A stretch of DNA of 64,000 nucleotides from Planctomycetota bacterium (GTDB lineage Bacteria; Planctomycetota; Planctomycetia; Planctomycetales; Planctomycetaceae): NCBI GenBank assembly GCA_003388505.1, contig QQVO01000016.1, forward strand, positions 1 to 64,000, in the 5' to 3' direction. The notes under the pieces are model-generated. The model did no database searches and was not told the origin of the DNA. It saw only the letters and a program-made list of their open reading frames with translations. Made by a program: the position numbers and the translations under genes. Positions 15,444 to 26,000 of the stretch are shown here, piece after piece (positions within the stretch are counted from its first letter, which is position 1; each line of letters starts with the position of its first letter).

Positions 15444-17642
15444 ATGCAGCAGGGTACTCCAGTTTGTCCGCGTCGAACGGTTCGGACGCAGTGTCACGAG
15501 ATTCACCGACTCCTCGCCGAGATGCACGACCTTTCGATCGGGCGCGCAGGCGTTCATGGGGCGAATCTCTGTCGAGCGAACCGTGAGGGTTCATTGCCGA
15601 ATTCCAATCCTTCCGGGGACGCCCCGAACGGTTACGTCGTGGTGCAGCGCGGATCGGCCCGGCTTGAGGTTGTCCCTCTGACGTCGGGTGGACGCGTCAC
15701 CGTCGGACGTGCGCCGTCGAACCGGATCATCCTCAACGACCCGAAGTGCAGCCGCCAGCACTGTGAGTTCTTCGCCCGCGAGGGACACTGGTTCGTCCGC
15801 GACCTCGACAGCCGGAACGGCCTGACGGTCGACGGGCTGACCGTCACCGATGACTGGGAACTGGAAATCGGACAGACAGTCGGCATCGGCGGGTGCGCAC
15901 TGCTGTATACAGACCGGGAACCGCGAGACGACGACGCGGTGGACCGTTCGGAGGGGTCGGCGGCGGCTCCGTTCGCGGTGATCGAACGCAAGACCGGCAC
16001 GCGTTTCGACGCCCCCCCCGCCGGACAGACTGCGCCGCCGAGCGGACGGCACGGCGTGGCGGAACTGTTTCGTCTCGCGCAGGCGATGACGTCCGCGAAG
16101 GACGAAGCGACCCTCACCGGGTCGGTGCTGGACGGATTGCTGAGCGGCACCAGTGCGGACGTGGGGGCGATCCTGTTGTTCCCGGGGAGCCGGGAAGACG
16201 ATGATTACACGTCGCTGGAACCGCGCGCCGTTCGCGCGCCGGCCGATACCGAGACGCCCCATTTCTCCGGATATCTCTCGCAACTCGTGCTGGCGGACCG
16301 GCAAGCGTTGCTGGTGCACGACATCGCGAAGGACGATTCCCTTTCGCATCGGGAGAGCCTGAACCAACTCGACGCGACCAGCGCGATCTGCGCGCCGATT
16401 CGTCATCACGACGATGTGTTAGGGCTGATTCACCTGTACTCGACAAGCGCGACGGAACCTCTCGACGGCGAGCAACTGGAGTTCACGCTGGCTGTGGCCG
16501 ATCAACTGGCCGGACATCTGGCGGCCCTGGCAGAGAAGCAGCGGTTGATCTCGACGGCGACGGAGGCGCAACAGACGGCGCGGGAACTGCGCGATCAGTT
16601 GCAGGTGGAAACCGAACTGATCGGCGCCAGCAAGGCCCTGGAGGCGGTGCGGAGCCAGGTCGCCCGGGTGGCGCCGACCGACGCCACGGTGCTGATTCGC
16701 GGTGAAAGTGGAGTTGGAAAGGAACTCGTTGCGCGAGCGGTGCATTTCAACAGTCGGCGCAAGAAGGGCCCGTTCGTCTGCGTGAATTGCGCGGCGCTCA
16801 CGGAGTCGCTGCTGGAGAGCGAACTCTTCGGCCACGAAAAGGGCGCGTTCACCGGCGCGGCGGGGCAGAAGGCCGGGAAGTTTGAACAGGCCGATCAAGG
16901 GACATTGTTTCTCGACGAAATCGGCGAGATGAACCCCGACCTGCAAGCCAAATTCCTGCGGGTGCTGGAGGGCCAGCCGTTCGAGCGGGTCGGCGGCGGG
17001 AAGGCGATTACGGTTGATGTCCGCGTGGTGACGGCGACGAATCGTAATCTCGAAGAGGCAGTGCGTGCCGGCGAGTTTCGCAGCGACCTTTACTTTCGGC
17101 TGCAGGTGATCGAGATCGTGGTGCCGCCGCTGCGCGAGCATGCGGGGGACGTGCCGATAATCGCGCAGCACTTTGCCCGGCAATTCGCCCGGAAGGCGCA
17201 ACGTCCGATTCACGGCTTCAGCGATGAAGCGCTGCGAGTTTTGAGCGAGCACCACTGGCCGGGGAACGTACGCGAGTTGCGGAACGTCGTGGAGCGCGCG
17301 GTGATTCTGAGCGACAGCGACGTGCTGACTCCGCGGGACATCTCGCTCTCGAAGATCGCTCCCGACCGATCCCAGGCAGAACCGGACAGTTCCGAATTCA
17401 ACGGAGAGCGGCCGACCGAACCGGGATCGCGAGCGGCATCCAGTCCGCCCCGCGACGAGGACGTTCTGAAGCGATTCATGGAGGAAGAACTGACGCTCGA
17501 CGAACTCGACCGGCGCTATATGGAAGCCGTGCTTGAGCAGTGCCGCTGGAACAAATCGCAAGCAGCGCGGTTGCTGGGGATCGAGCGGACAACGCTCGAC
17601 CGTCGGCTCAAGAAGTACGGCATGCAGCGGCCTGCGGTGTGA
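15444..17642 (+). CDS. FHA-GAF sigma-54-dependent transcriptional activator
   Basis: 732 residues. Domains in order: an FHA phosphothreonine-binding domain (about 63-145, with [16 protein letters not shown] and [10 protein letters not shown]), a GAF domain (about 205-375), an AAA+ sigma-54 interaction domain (about 390-620, Walker A GESGVGKE at 420-427, the sigma-54 contact loop GAFTGA at 467-472, Walker [11 protein letters not shown]) and a Fis-type HTH at the C-terminus ([24 protein letters not shown]). It activates RpoN promoters, presumably in response to Ser/Thr phosphorylation read by FHA and a ligand read by GAF. The first 60 residues are poorly informative, so the true start may be later (Met27 at 15522 or beyond). 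It is preceded by a strong stem-loop. Confidence 0.92.
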   Translation: MQQGTPVCPRRTVRTQCHEIHRLLAEMHDLSIGRAGVHGANLCRANREGSLPNSNPSGDAPNGYVVVQRGSARLEVVPLTSGGRVTVGRAPSNRIILNDPKCSRQHCEFFAREGHWFVRDLDSRNGLTVDGLTVTDDWELEIGQTVGIGGCALLYTDREPRDDDAVDRSEGSAAAPFAVIERKTGTRFDAPPAGQTAPPSGRHGVAELFRLAQAMTSAKDEATLTGSVLDGLLSGTSADVGAILLFPGSREDDDYTSLEPRAVRAPADTETPHFSGYLSQLVLADRQALLVHDIAKDDSLSHRESLNQLDATSAICAPIRHHDDVLGLIHLYSTSATEPLDGEQLEFTLAVADQLAGHLAALAEKQRLISTATEAQQTARELRDQLQVETELIGASKALEAVRSQVARVAPTDATVLIRGESGVGKELVARAVHFNSRRKKGPFVCVNCAALTESLLESELFGHEKGAFTGAAGQKAGKFEQADQGTLFLDEIGEMNPDLQAKFLRVLEGQPFERVGGGKAITVDVRVVTATNRNLEEAVRAGEFRSDLYFRLQVIEIVVPPLREHAGDVPIIAQHFARQFARKAQRPIHGFSDEALRVLSEHHWPGNVRELRNVVERAVILSDSDVLTPRDISLSKIAPDRSQAEPDSSEFNGERPTEPGSRAASSPPRDEDVLKRFMEEELTLDELDRRYMEAVLEQCRWNKSQAARLLGIERTTLDRRLKKYGMQRPAV

Positions 17643-17766
17643 GGTGAGAAGGCTGATGACAGTCGTTGGTTGTGCCCGGTCCCATGATCGTCGTTGAATC
17701 GCACTGACGGAACGCCAGTGGCACGCGGCGGAGGGTTTCTTGTGGCGGGGTTTGAGAGATACAGCG

Positions 17767-18750
17767 TCAGGCGAGCAGTTCCCGCATCTCCTGGGCGGTG
17801 AAGGGCTGTTTGAGGCGGGCGCCGAGTTGGCCGACGATGCGGGCGGCGGCGTGGGATGCGAGACGTCCGGCCTGTTTCCAGGACAGGCCGTTGGTGATGC
17901 CGTAAAGCACGCCGGCCGCGTACATGTCGCCCGCGCCGGTGGTATCGACCGCCTTGACGCTGACCCCCTCAATCGGAATCACTTCGCCCTCGTGCATCAG
18001 CAGGGAGCCGTCCGCTCCCATCGTCAGCGCGACGTTTTCGGTATGGCTGTGGATCTCGTGGGCGCACTCAATGGGGTCTTCTTTTCCAGTCAGCGCGCGG
18101 GCCTCCTGAAGATTACAGAACAGCAGGTCGACGGGGCCTTCGATCAGTGACCAGAATTCGTCGCGGTGATGCTCGATCAGGAACGGATCGGAAACAGTAA
18201 AAGCCACCTTAACGTTGTGTTTGCCGGCGAGTTCGATGGCTCTGAGGGCGGCCGACCTCGTCGGTTCGCCGCCGAAGAGATAGCCTTCGACGTAGACGTA
18301 TTTCGAGTCGGCGATGTGCTCGGACTCGATGTCGTCGGGACTGAGCGTGGCGGAGGCGCCGAGGCAGGTGAGCATGGTCCGCTGGGCGTCATTGGTGATC
18401 AGGACGACGCAGGTTCCCGTCGCGTTGGGCATTCCCGGGACGTCGATCGTGACGCCGGTGTTTCGCATGTCGGAGAGGAAGAACTCTCCGAGGGAATCGC
18501 TGCCGACCTTGCCGGCGTAGGCCGCGGAGCCTCCGAAGTCGACGACTCCCATGATGGTGTTCGCTGCGGAACCGCCCGCACACCGGGTGACGCTGGCGCC
18601 GTGCAGCCGGCTGAGGACCGACAACTGCGTCGGTTCGTCGACGAGCGTCATGATTCCTTTCTGAAAGCCGATGGAATTCAGGTCGGCGTCCGAGACGTGG
18701 GCCTGAATGTCTACCAGCGAGTTTCCTACTCCGTAAACGTCAAAGGGCAT
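17767..18750 (-). CDS. PfkB-family kinase, adenosine-kinase-like
   Basis: 327 residues of the PfkB/ribokinase family. The N-terminal signature with GVGNSLVDI, the substrate-binding [12 protein letters not shown] region and the ATP/anion-hole motif DTTGAGD (269-275, catalytic Asp275) are all visible. The N-terminal pattern and length resemble bacterial adenosine kinases and related sugar kinases, so adenosine or another nucleoside or sugar may be the substrate. The start at 18750 was chosen because it begins [14 protein letters not shown], the family's first strand, with GAGG about 13 bases upstream. A perfect 22-base palindrome lies just upstream at 18774-18795. It is convergent with the sigma-54 activator gene. 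Confidence 0.88.
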   Translation of the reverse strand: MPFDVYGVGNSLVDIQAHVSDADLNSIGFQKGIMTLVDEPTQLSVLSRLHGASVTRCAGGSAANTIMGVVDFGGSAAYAGKVGSDSLGEFFLSDMRNTGVTIDVPGMPNATGTCVVLITNDAQRTMLTCLGASATLSPDDIESEHIADSKYVYVEGYLFGGEPTRSAALRAIELAGKHNVKVAFTVSDPFLIEHHRDEFWSLIEGPVDLLFCNLQEARALTGKEDPIECAHEIHSHTENVALTMGADGSLLMHEGEVIPIEGVSVKAVDTTGAGDMYAAGVLYGITNGLSWKQAGRLASHAAARIVGQLGARLKQPFTAQEMRELLA

Positions 18751-18773
18751 CTGTTCTCGTTCCTCGTAGGTGT

Positions 18774-18795
18774 CCCGCCGGTTGCAACCGGCGGG
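18774..18795. repeat. Perfect 22-base palindrome upstream of the PfkB kinase
   Basis: CCCGCCGGTT, GC, AACCGGCGGG forms a perfect self-complementary sequence 24 bases upstream of the kinase start codon on the minus strand. Its GGTTGCAACC core suggests a member of a GC-rich intergenic palindrome family or an operator in the kinase leader. I see only this copy here. Confidence 0.75.
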
Positions 18796-18938
18796 CGTTG
18801 TGGGATGCGACGGGTGAGCCTCTTGCACTCACATCGCTTGATCCGGCGATTCGAGCGCTTTGCGAATCATTGTGGGCGATCTGTCTCGCGGATTCTCATC
18901 CTCGACAATTCCAATACCGCTCGACGCGGACACATGGC

Positions 18939-18953
18939 AGAGCAATTTGCTCT
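18939..18953. terminator. Possible short terminator hairpin at the oxidoreductase stop
   Basis: AGAGCAA, T, TTGCTCT is a perfect 7-bp stem that, read on the minus strand, immediately follows and includes the TAG stop of the oxidoreductase gene. The same TTAGAGCAAATT core occurs at the stop of the gene ending at 3778. There is no long T-run, so termination is uncertain. Confidence 0.45.
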
Positions 18954-20277
18954 AAACAACGTCGGGCAGGGTGTAGGGAGCGCGGTATTCTTTGTTCAAC
19001 AGGGCGTTGGCTTCGTCGCAGTCGATGAACTGCTGGGTCTCGGCGTCGAATTCGAGCCGGCCGCGGGTGCGATACGCGATGTCTCCGAAGTGGACCAGTG
19101 AGCAGGAGCGGTGGGCGATTTCGGGCGTGGCCCGGGCGGGCTTGCGGGTGCGGACGGCCTGCAGGAAATCCTCCATGTGCTCGTCGTAGCCGCGCTGGCC
19201 GCGGATCTCTTTGCCTTCGGTGGGGCCGGCCTTGGCCTTCGGTCCGAGAAAGGTGCTGAACGCGCCCCGGCGGGAGAAGACCATGTAGCCTTCGGTGCCG
19301 TAGAAGACGTTCCCGTTGTCGAAGCCGTGCATCCCGTAGCTGGTGAACGGGTAGTTCTCGTAGATGAGGAGTCTGCCGTCGGGGAACTCGAACGCGACAT
19401 TGAGGTTATCGGGGTATTCGCTGACATGTCCGTGGAGCATCATTTCACCGCCGCGGGCGGTGACGTGTCTGGGGAGGGAGTCGACGCGGAGTCCCCAGGC
19501 GGCCATGTCGAGGTCGTGGATGCCGTCGTCGCCGATTTCGCCGTTGCCGTAGTCGTAGAAGAGCCGCCATGTCCGGTGGAAGCGATGGCGGTTGAAGGGG
19601 CGTTCGGGGGCCGGGCCGAGCCAGCGGTCGTAGTCGACTCCGGCCGGGGGATCGGAATCGGGAACGGGCGGGAGCACGCTGCGGACTTCGGCGGTCCAGG
19701 CGCGGGCGACTTTGACTTCCCCGATGACGCCTTCGGCGAGGAGTCGTCCGGCCTTCTCGGTCACCGGACTGCTGCGCATCTGGCTGCCGTGCTGGACGAT
19801 GCGGCCGTACTTTTCGGCGGCGGCGATCATCGCGGGCCCCTCGGCAAAGACGTGGGAGAGGGGTTTCTCGCAGTAGACGTCTTTGCCGGCGGCCATGGCG
19901 GCGAGACCGATCGGTGCGTGCCAGTGATGGGGTGTGGCGATGACGACGGCATCGACGTCTGCATCGGACAGGACGTCCTCGTAGTCGAGCGTCCGTTTCG
20001 GATCGGCGGATTGAAATCCACCCAAGTGCCCGGAGATGCGATCGATTTGTGCGGGGTCGACATCGCACAACCAGGCGACCGACGCGGCCGACTTGCGACG
20101 CACCAGTCCCTGCACGTGATGGGTCATAATGCCGCCGCAGCCGATGATGCCGAGGCGAACTGTATCCGGCTTGTCCTGCGCGGCGACGTGCGCTCCGGCG
20201 AGGGAGGCGAGTGCCGCGGCGGCGGAGGCGGCGCTTGACTGTTCGAGGAAGGTGCGACGGGTGGGATGTTCCGGCAT
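18952..20277 (-). CDS. Tat-exported Gfo/Idh/MocA-family oxidoreductase
   Basis: 441 residues. A twin-arginine signal (TRRTFLEQSSAAS) is followed by a Rossmann fold (RLGIIGCGGIMTHHV, nucleotide-binding GxGxxG), the conserved EKPLSH block with the catalytic Lys, and a C-terminal domain with the GDDGIHDLDMAAWGL segment that contains the His and Asp characteristic of the family. These enzymes oxidise or reduce sugars and their derivatives with NAD(P). Tat-exported members are very numerous in planctomycetes and probably carry bound cofactor to the periplasm. The start at 20277 opens the Tat signal. The gene is divergent from the STAS gene at 20658. Confidence 0.92.
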   Translation of the reverse strand: MPEHPTRRTFLEQSSAASAAAALASLAGAHVAAQDKPDTVRLGIIGCGGIMTHHVQGLVRRKSAASVAWLCDVDPAQIDRISGHLGGFQSADPKRTLDYEDVLSDADVDAVVIATPHHWHAPIGLAAMAAGKDVYCEKPLSHVFAEGPAMIAAAEKYGRIVQHGSQMRSSPVTEKAGRLLAEGVIGEVKVARAWTAEVRSVLPPVPDSDPPAGVDYDRWLGPAPERPFNRHRFHRTWRLFYDYGNGEIGDDGIHDLDMAAWGLRVDSLPRHVTARGGEMMLHGHVSEYPDNLNVAFEFPDGRLLIYENYPFTSYGMHGFDNGNVFYGTEGYMVFSRRGAFSTFLGPKAKAGPTEGKEIRGQRGYDEHMEDFLQAVRTRKPARATPEIAHRSCSLVHFGDIAYRTRGRLEFDAETQQFIDCDEANALLNKEYRAPYTLPDVV

Positions 20278-20657
20278 GGCGCGTCTCCGGAAAGTCGGTG
20301 TGCGTGGAGTGGAGTCGTCTGCCGGATTGTAACGGAGAACCGGTTGAGTTGCTGCGGCAGCGAACCGATTGGACCGGGTTGTCGGTTGTTTCACTCTGAG
20401 CTGCGCGGCTCGGCCGGCGCCTCGCCCTCCCGAGACTGGCTTTGTCATCCTGGCGGCGGGACTTCGTGGCGGGGATGCGCATCTCTTGACATCGATGTGC
20501 GTTCGGATGATGATCTTTAGCGGCAAGAATCGTGAATCACTTCCACGCGGGAGCGTTTCCGTCGCGGGCGAACGGTTCTTCGCAGAGTCCTCATCGCCGC
20601 GATTCCGGGTCGGTTTCCGCTCCGACGTTGTACGACGCTGACAGGGCAGGATCACAT
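20278..20657. other. Divergent spacer between oxidoreductase and STAS genes
   Basis: 380 bases with no gene; it must carry the promoter of the minus-strand oxidoreductase and possibly that of the STAS gene. I could not identify boxes or a strong hairpin. Confidence 0.4.
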
Positions 20658-21011
20658 ATGGCTGGAGAGAGACGACTTGACATCGAGGACGTCGGCGACG
20701 TCACGGTTGCGCGGTTCATCGACAAGAAGATTCTTGACGAGAACAACATCCAGAAGATCGGCAATCAGCTCTTCGGGCTGATCGATGAGGACGCCCGCAG
20801 AAAGATTGTGCTCGACTTTTCAAACGTCGAGTACCTCTCCAGCGCGGCGTTGGGAAAGTTGATTACGCTGAACAACAAGATGAAGAAGGCGAAGGGCAAG
20901 CTGCGCCTGTGCGGCATCCGGCCGGACATCTACGAGGTCTTCGCAATCACCAAACTGAACACAGTGTTTGACATCTACGACGATCGGGACCAGGCCCTCA
21001 CCGGCTTTTGA
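20658..21011 (+). CDS. STAS-domain anti-anti-sigma factor (RsbV/SpoIIAA-like)
   Basis: 117 residues, a stand-alone STAS domain. The RsbV-type pattern is clear: an N-terminal beta strand, IVLDFSNVEYLSSAALGKLI with Ser61-Ser62 (Ser62 aligns with the phosphorylated Ser of RsbV) and the second half GKLRLCGIRPDIYEVFAITKLNTVFDIY. When unphosphorylated, it should bind an anti-sigma kinase and free a sigma factor. The next gene, 146 bases on, encodes an RsbW-like kinase, so the pair is a likely partner-switching module. The start at 20658 is the ATG after ATCACAT; the preceding frame is not conserved. Its sigma target is not in this window. Confidence 0.9.
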   Translation: MAGERRLDIEDVGDVTVARFIDKKILDENNIQKIGNQLFGLIDEDARRKIVLDFSNVEYLSSAALGKLITLNNKMKKAKGKLRLCGIRPDIYEVFAITKLNTVFDIYDDRDQALTGF

Positions 21012-21157
21012 AGCAATTCCGTTTCCGCACTCCACTCAGCGCGCAACGCCGATTCTCCGTGGGCCTTTGAGTTTCTCAGGTGTTGCCGGTTCCGAAGCGA
21101 TCCAGCGCCGGCAACGTTCGGCATTCCGGTTCTCTCACCGCGACCTGACGGCGAGAC

Positions 21158-21589
21158 ATGGCGACACCTGAACGATTCCGCGAAACGATCCCCAGCGATC
21201 TGCAGGAAGCAGAGCGCGTGCAGGAACGAATCATCTCCCTCCTGGAAACGATGGAGTTCGGGGCGCGCGACGTGTTCGGGATGCGGCTGGCGCTGGAAGA
21301 GGCGATCGTGAACGCGATCAAGCACGGGAACGGGATGGATCCGTCCAAGTCGGTGGAGATTCTGTGCGAGATCGGGGACGAGCGGGCGCTGGTGGTGATC
21401 ACGGACGAGGGGCCCGGGTTTGATCCGAAGGACATTCCCGACCCGACCGACGATGATAACCTGGAGAAACCGGGCGGGCGCGGAATCATGCTCATGAAAG
21501 CATTCATGACGCGCGTCGAGTACAACGAACGGGGGAATACGGTCACGTTGGAGAAGCTCCGTGAGAACGGAGAGGAGTCCGAAGACTGA
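21158..21589 (+). CDS. Anti-sigma factor / RsbW-like serine kinase (HATPase_c)
   Basis: 143 residues of the GHKL ATPase superfamily. N-box EEAIVNAIKHGN (49-60), G1 box DEGPGFDP and G2 box GGRGIMLMKAFM are all present. The family binds and inhibits a sigma factor and phosphorylates the STAS antagonist on Ser. It lies just downstream of the STAS gene in the same orientation. No gene for a PP2C phosphatase (RsbU) or a sigma factor is nearby. Confidence 0.93.
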   Translation: MATPERFRETIPSDLQEAERVQERIISLLETMEFGARDVFGMRLALEEAIVNAIKHGNGMDPSKSVEILCEIGDERALVVITDEGPGFDPKDIPDPTDDDNLEKPGGRGIMLMKAFMTRVEYNERGNTVTLEKLRENGEESED

Positions 21590-21732
21590 TCGTCCGCCGC
21601 TTCCCAACGGTGCGCCGCGGTTTCCCACTCTTCGAGAAAGCCTTCGGTCGATTTTCAATGCGTCGTGTCGACGCGGACCGATGAAGCCCGGAGGCGGCTT
21701 TCTCCAATCCGCAAATTGTTGAGGGATCTCTG

Positions 21733-22782
21733 TTGCCGGTGCTTTCTCCAGAACTGCAGAACTGCCGATTTCTCAAGGCCGCCCGGTGTGAGCCGGTCGA
21801 TACGACGCCGATCTGGATCATGCGGCAGGCGGGCCGGTACATGCCGGAGTACATGGCGGTTCGCAGCAAGGTGACGTTCCTTGAACTGTGCAAGAGTCCC
21901 GAACTGGCGGCGGAGGTGACCGTCACGGCTCAGCGCGTGCTGGGCGTCGACGCGGCGATTCTGTTCGCTGATCTGTTGCCGATCCTCGAGCCGATGGGAT
22001 TCGAACTGGAGTACCAGCCGAACGAAGGGCCGGTGATTCACAACCCGGTTCGCAGCGGGGACGACGTGGAGCGGGTTCGCTCTGTGGACAACATGGAGGA
22101 ACTCGGTTTTGTCTTCGACACGGTGCGGCTGGTGCGAAAGGAACTCCCCGGAGACATCCCGTTGCTGGGCTTTGCGGGCGCGCCGTTTACGCTGGCGTCC
22201 TATGCGATTGAGGGAGCGGGTTCGCGGAACTACATCCACACCAAGAAATTCATGTACGCCGATGCGGGCGCCTGGAACGCATTGATGGAGCGGTTGGTCG
22301 AGAGCCTTGCGGAATACCTGCGGCAGCAGATTGCGGCCGGGTGCCAGGCGGTGCAGGTGTTTGACAGTTGGGCCGGTTGCCTGTCGCCGGCGGACTACCG
22401 GGACTACGCGCTGCCGCATACTCAGGCGCTGCTCAATCAACTGCCGGACGATGTCCCGGTGATTCATTTTCTTACGGGGAATCCCACACTGCTGGCCGCG
22501 CAGGCAGGACTGAAGGCGCGGGTGATCGGTCTCGACTGGCGGTGCGAACTGGCGGAGGCGTGGCGAACGGTGGGGTACGACCGGGCGGTGCAGGGCAACC
22601 TCGATCCGGTGACGCTGTTCGCTGAGCAGTCTGTGATCCGGGAGCGCTGCCGCTCGATTCTTGCTGCCGCAGAGGGGCGAGCCGGGCACATCTTCAATCT
22701 GGGGCACGGGGTTCTGCCGGGGACGCCCGTTGAGCATGTGAAGGCGCTGGTTGAAATGGTGCATGAGATGGGGGCGGCTTGA
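21733..22782 (+). CDS. hemE: Uroporphyrinogen decarboxylase
   Basis: 349 residues; decarboxylates the four acetate side chains of uroporphyrinogen III to coproporphyrinogen III in heme synthesis. The UROD signatures are clear: [15 protein letters not shown] near residues 26-40 with Arg31 and Arg35, the active-site Asp80 in ILFADLLP, and the [16 protein letters not shown] block. The start is TTG at 21733, supported by GAGGGA six bases upstream; GTG at 21739 is an alternative. Heme supply is plausibly relevant to the many cytochromes encoded elsewhere in the window, but nothing shows co-regulation. Confidence 0.95.
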   Translation: MPVLSPELQNCRFLKAARCEPVDTTPIWIMRQAGRYMPEYMAVRSKVTFLELCKSPELAAEVTVTAQRVLGVDAAILFADLLPILEPMGFELEYQPNEGPVIHNPVRSGDDVERVRSVDNMEELGFVFDTVRLVRKELPGDIPLLGFAGAPFTLASYAIEGAGSRNYIHTKKFMYADAGAWNALMERLVESLAEYLRQQIAAGCQAVQVFDSWAGCLSPADYRDYALPHTQALLNQLPDDVPVIHFLTGNPTLLAAQAGLKARVIGLDWRCELAEAWRTVGYDRAVQGNLDPVTLFAEQSVIRERCRSILAAAEGRAGHIFNLGHGVLPGTPVEHVKALVEMVHEMGAA

Positions 22783-22796
22783 GCACGGATTCTTTG

Positions 22797-22832
22797 ACGC
22801 TGAGTCGCGAAGGCGCAGAGAGGGACGTGGTG
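22797..22832 (+). repeat. Decayed 'GCGCAGAG' repeat
   Basis: Contains GCGAAGGCGCAGAGAG, related to the GCGGAGGCGCAGAGACGCAGAGAG stretch at 26533-26556 read in 7-base steps. It is a second, weaker heptad-type intergenic text. Confidence 0.5.
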
Positions 22833-23001
22833 GCGTTTGGATTGTCGGCTGATTATGCTGCAGTTGGTTGTTGAGCGTGTGTCAATTCACGCCGGAGTCA
22901 TCCGCGGGCTGACGCCGCGCGGCTCGCGATCCCTGTCGGACTGTGTCCGAATCCTCGCTTGCCGCTCCCACCCTCCTGCCTCGCCTCGAAGAGAATCCTC
23001 C

Positions 23002-26000
23002 ATGCCACGACGTCAATCAGCGCTCATTTTGTGTTCTGCTCTGTTGCTGGCTGGCTTCACGGGGCTCGCGGTCTCGCAGGTGAGTGACACCGACCCGGCC
23101 GGGGAGTACGGGGAGAAGTGGCATATTCTGACTGTGCCGGGGACGTGGGACGAACAGACTGAGGGGAAGCTCGACAACTACGACGGCATCGCGTGGTACC
23201 GCTGCCTGATTACGATTCCGGGGGGGTGGCGCGAGAAGGAAGTGCTGGTCCGGATCGAGAACGTCGATGACGCGTATGAGGCGTTTTTCAATGGAACTCC
23301 GATCGGCGGGTCGGGCGCGTTTCCGCCGGATTATCAGCCGGGCGATCCGGAGCCAGTGGAACTGGCGGTTCCTGAGGAGGCAGTGAAAGCGGGCAAGAAT
23401 CTGCTGGCGATCCGCATCTTCGATCACGACGGCCGGGGCGGGTTCAAAGGGGCTGCGCCGGTTGTCTTGTCAGGCGATCAGGGAATTAACCTCAACGGGC
23501 TGTGGGAATTCCGGACGGGAGACGACGAAGCGTGGGCCGAGGGTCCGGTGGCGATTACCAATACGGGAATCTTCTGGCGGACGATGGCCAAAGATGCCGC
23601 CATTGAGTTGGCGAAGGTCGAAAGCACGGCGCTGGAACCGGCGGAGGCGGCGGCAACGCTGGTGGTTCCGGACGATCTGGAAGTCGTTCAGGTTCTGTCG
23701 GAGCCGGAAGTGCGGCAGCCGCTGTACATGAACTGGGACGAACGGGGGCGGCTGTGGGTGATGAATTACATTCAATACCCGTACCCCGCCGGGCTGACGA
23801 TGGTCAGTAAAGACGAATACTGGCGGGCCGTTTACGACAGGCTGCCCGAGGCTCCTCCCAATCACTTCCCCGGTGCGGACCGGATCACGATTCACGAAGA
23901 CACCGACGGCGACGGCCTGTTCGATGCGCACAAGTCGTTTGTCGAAGGATTGAGCATTGCCACGTCGTTTACCAAAGGGCGGGGCGGGGTGTGGGTGCTC
24001 AATCCGCCGTACCTGCTGTTCTATCCCGACGCCGACAACGACGACGTTCCCGACGGCGACCCGGAAGTGCACTTGCAGGGCTTCGGTTTCGAGGACACGC
24101 ACTCGGTCGCGAACAGTCTCCGCTGGGGACCGGACGGCTGGCTCTACGCTTGCCAGGGGAGCACGGTGAGCGGGAACATTCTGCGGCCGGGAATCGACAA
24201 GCCGGAGCAGTCCGTGCATTCGATGGGGCAGTTGATCTGGCGGTATCATCCGGAGTCGCGGACTTACGAGATCTTCGCGGAAGGGGGCGGCAATTCGTTC
24301 GGCTGCGAGTTTGACGCCAAGGGGCGGGTCTACTCCGGCCACAATGGAGGCAACACGCGCGGGTTCCACTACGTGCAGGGGGGGTATTACCAGAAAGGCT
24401 TTTCGAAGCACGGCCCGTTGTCGAACCCGTATTCGTTCGGGTACTTCCCGTATATGCAGCATCACGACGTGCCGCGGTTTACGCACAACTTCATCATTTA
24501 TGAAGGGGGCGCGTTGCCGGAGCGGTACAGCGGCAAGCTGTTCGGGGTTGAGCCGATGCAGGGGCAGGTGGTGCAGGCGGAGATCTTCCCCGATACGTCT
24601 ACATTCGCCACGCGGGACATCAATCGCCCGATTCTGACCGACGACAAATGGTTTCGGCCGGTCGACATCAAGGCGGGGCCGGACGGGGCCATCTATGTGG
24701 CCGACATGTATGAACCGCAGATCAGCCACCGGGAGCACTTTTCCGGGCAGATCGACAAGTCGAACGGGCGGATCTACCGCTTGCAGGCGAAAGGCGCCGA
24801 GCCTCACGTGGTTCCCGATCTCGGCGCACTTTCCGCGCGGGAGTTGATCGAGGTGCTGCGGCATCCGAACAAGTGGTATCGCCAGCGGGCGCTGGTGCTG
24901 TTCGGCGATCGCAAAGACGGAAGCGTGGTTGAAGAACTAAAAGCGCACATTCGTGAAGAGACCGGGCAGTTTCCGCTGGAGTGCCTGTGGGCCCTCAACC
25001 TGAGCGGCGGATTCGACGAGGAGTTTGCAGCCGAGGCGCTGGAGCATGCAGACGAGTTCGTGCGGATGTGGACGGTGCGACTGCTGTGCGACGATCACAC
25101 GGTCTCCGACTCGATCGCCGATCAACTGGCCTCGATGGCGGCGGGAGAGCCTTATGCACAAGTTCGCAGCCAATTGGCGTCCTCGGCCCGCCGACTGCCA
25201 GCGGAACAGGGGCTTCCGATCGTGGAGGAATTGCTCGCCCGCAGCGAGGATCTGGCGGACGTGCATATTCCATTGCTGTTGTGGTGGGCGATCGAATCGA
25301 AGGCGGGCGAGTCGCGCGAGATGGTGCTGGAACTGCTGAGTGAACCGGAGACGTGGGAACTGCCGATTGTGCGGCAACACATCCTGTCGCGGCTGATGCG
25401 GAGATACGCGGCCGCCGGTTCCCGACAGGATCTGATCACGTGCGCGAAGCTGCTGCGACTGGCGCCGTCGAAAGAGCACACGGACCAGTTGATGAAGGGG
25501 TTCGAAGAGGCGTTTCAGGGGCGCTCGCTGGCGACGTTGCCGGAGGAACTGGTGAAGGCGATCGATGAAAGCGGCAGCGCGTCGCTGGTGCTGCAGGTTC
25601 GGCAACTCAAACCGGAGGCGGTGCAGGAAGCGCTTTCGATCGCGGCCGATGGGGGGGGAGACGCCGCCCAGCGATTGGCGCTGCTGCAGATCTTTGGAGA
25701 GGTCGACCTGCCGGAGTCGGTCGACGTGTTGTTGGGAACGATCTCGGGAGACGCCGGGGACGAGCTGAAGATGGCGGCGCTGACTTCGTTAATGCGGTAC
25801 GATCAACCGCGCGTTGCGGAGGCGATCGTCGCGGCGTTCCCCTCACTCTCGGCCGATGCCCAGGCCGCCGCCTTGACCGCACTCTCCAGTCGCGCCGCAT
25901 GGTCGAAGGCGCTGCTGCAGGCGATCGCGGGGGGACGGATTGCGGCCGAATCGATCCCGCTGGACACGGTGCGATTGATGACGTTCCATCAGGACCAGGA

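Noticed and set aside
14838-15557. Minus-strand open frame in the gap before the sigma-54 activator
   Set aside because: Composition is Arg/Ser/Cys-rich, no domain is seen, and it runs through the stem-loop at 15391-15421 and into the activator gene.
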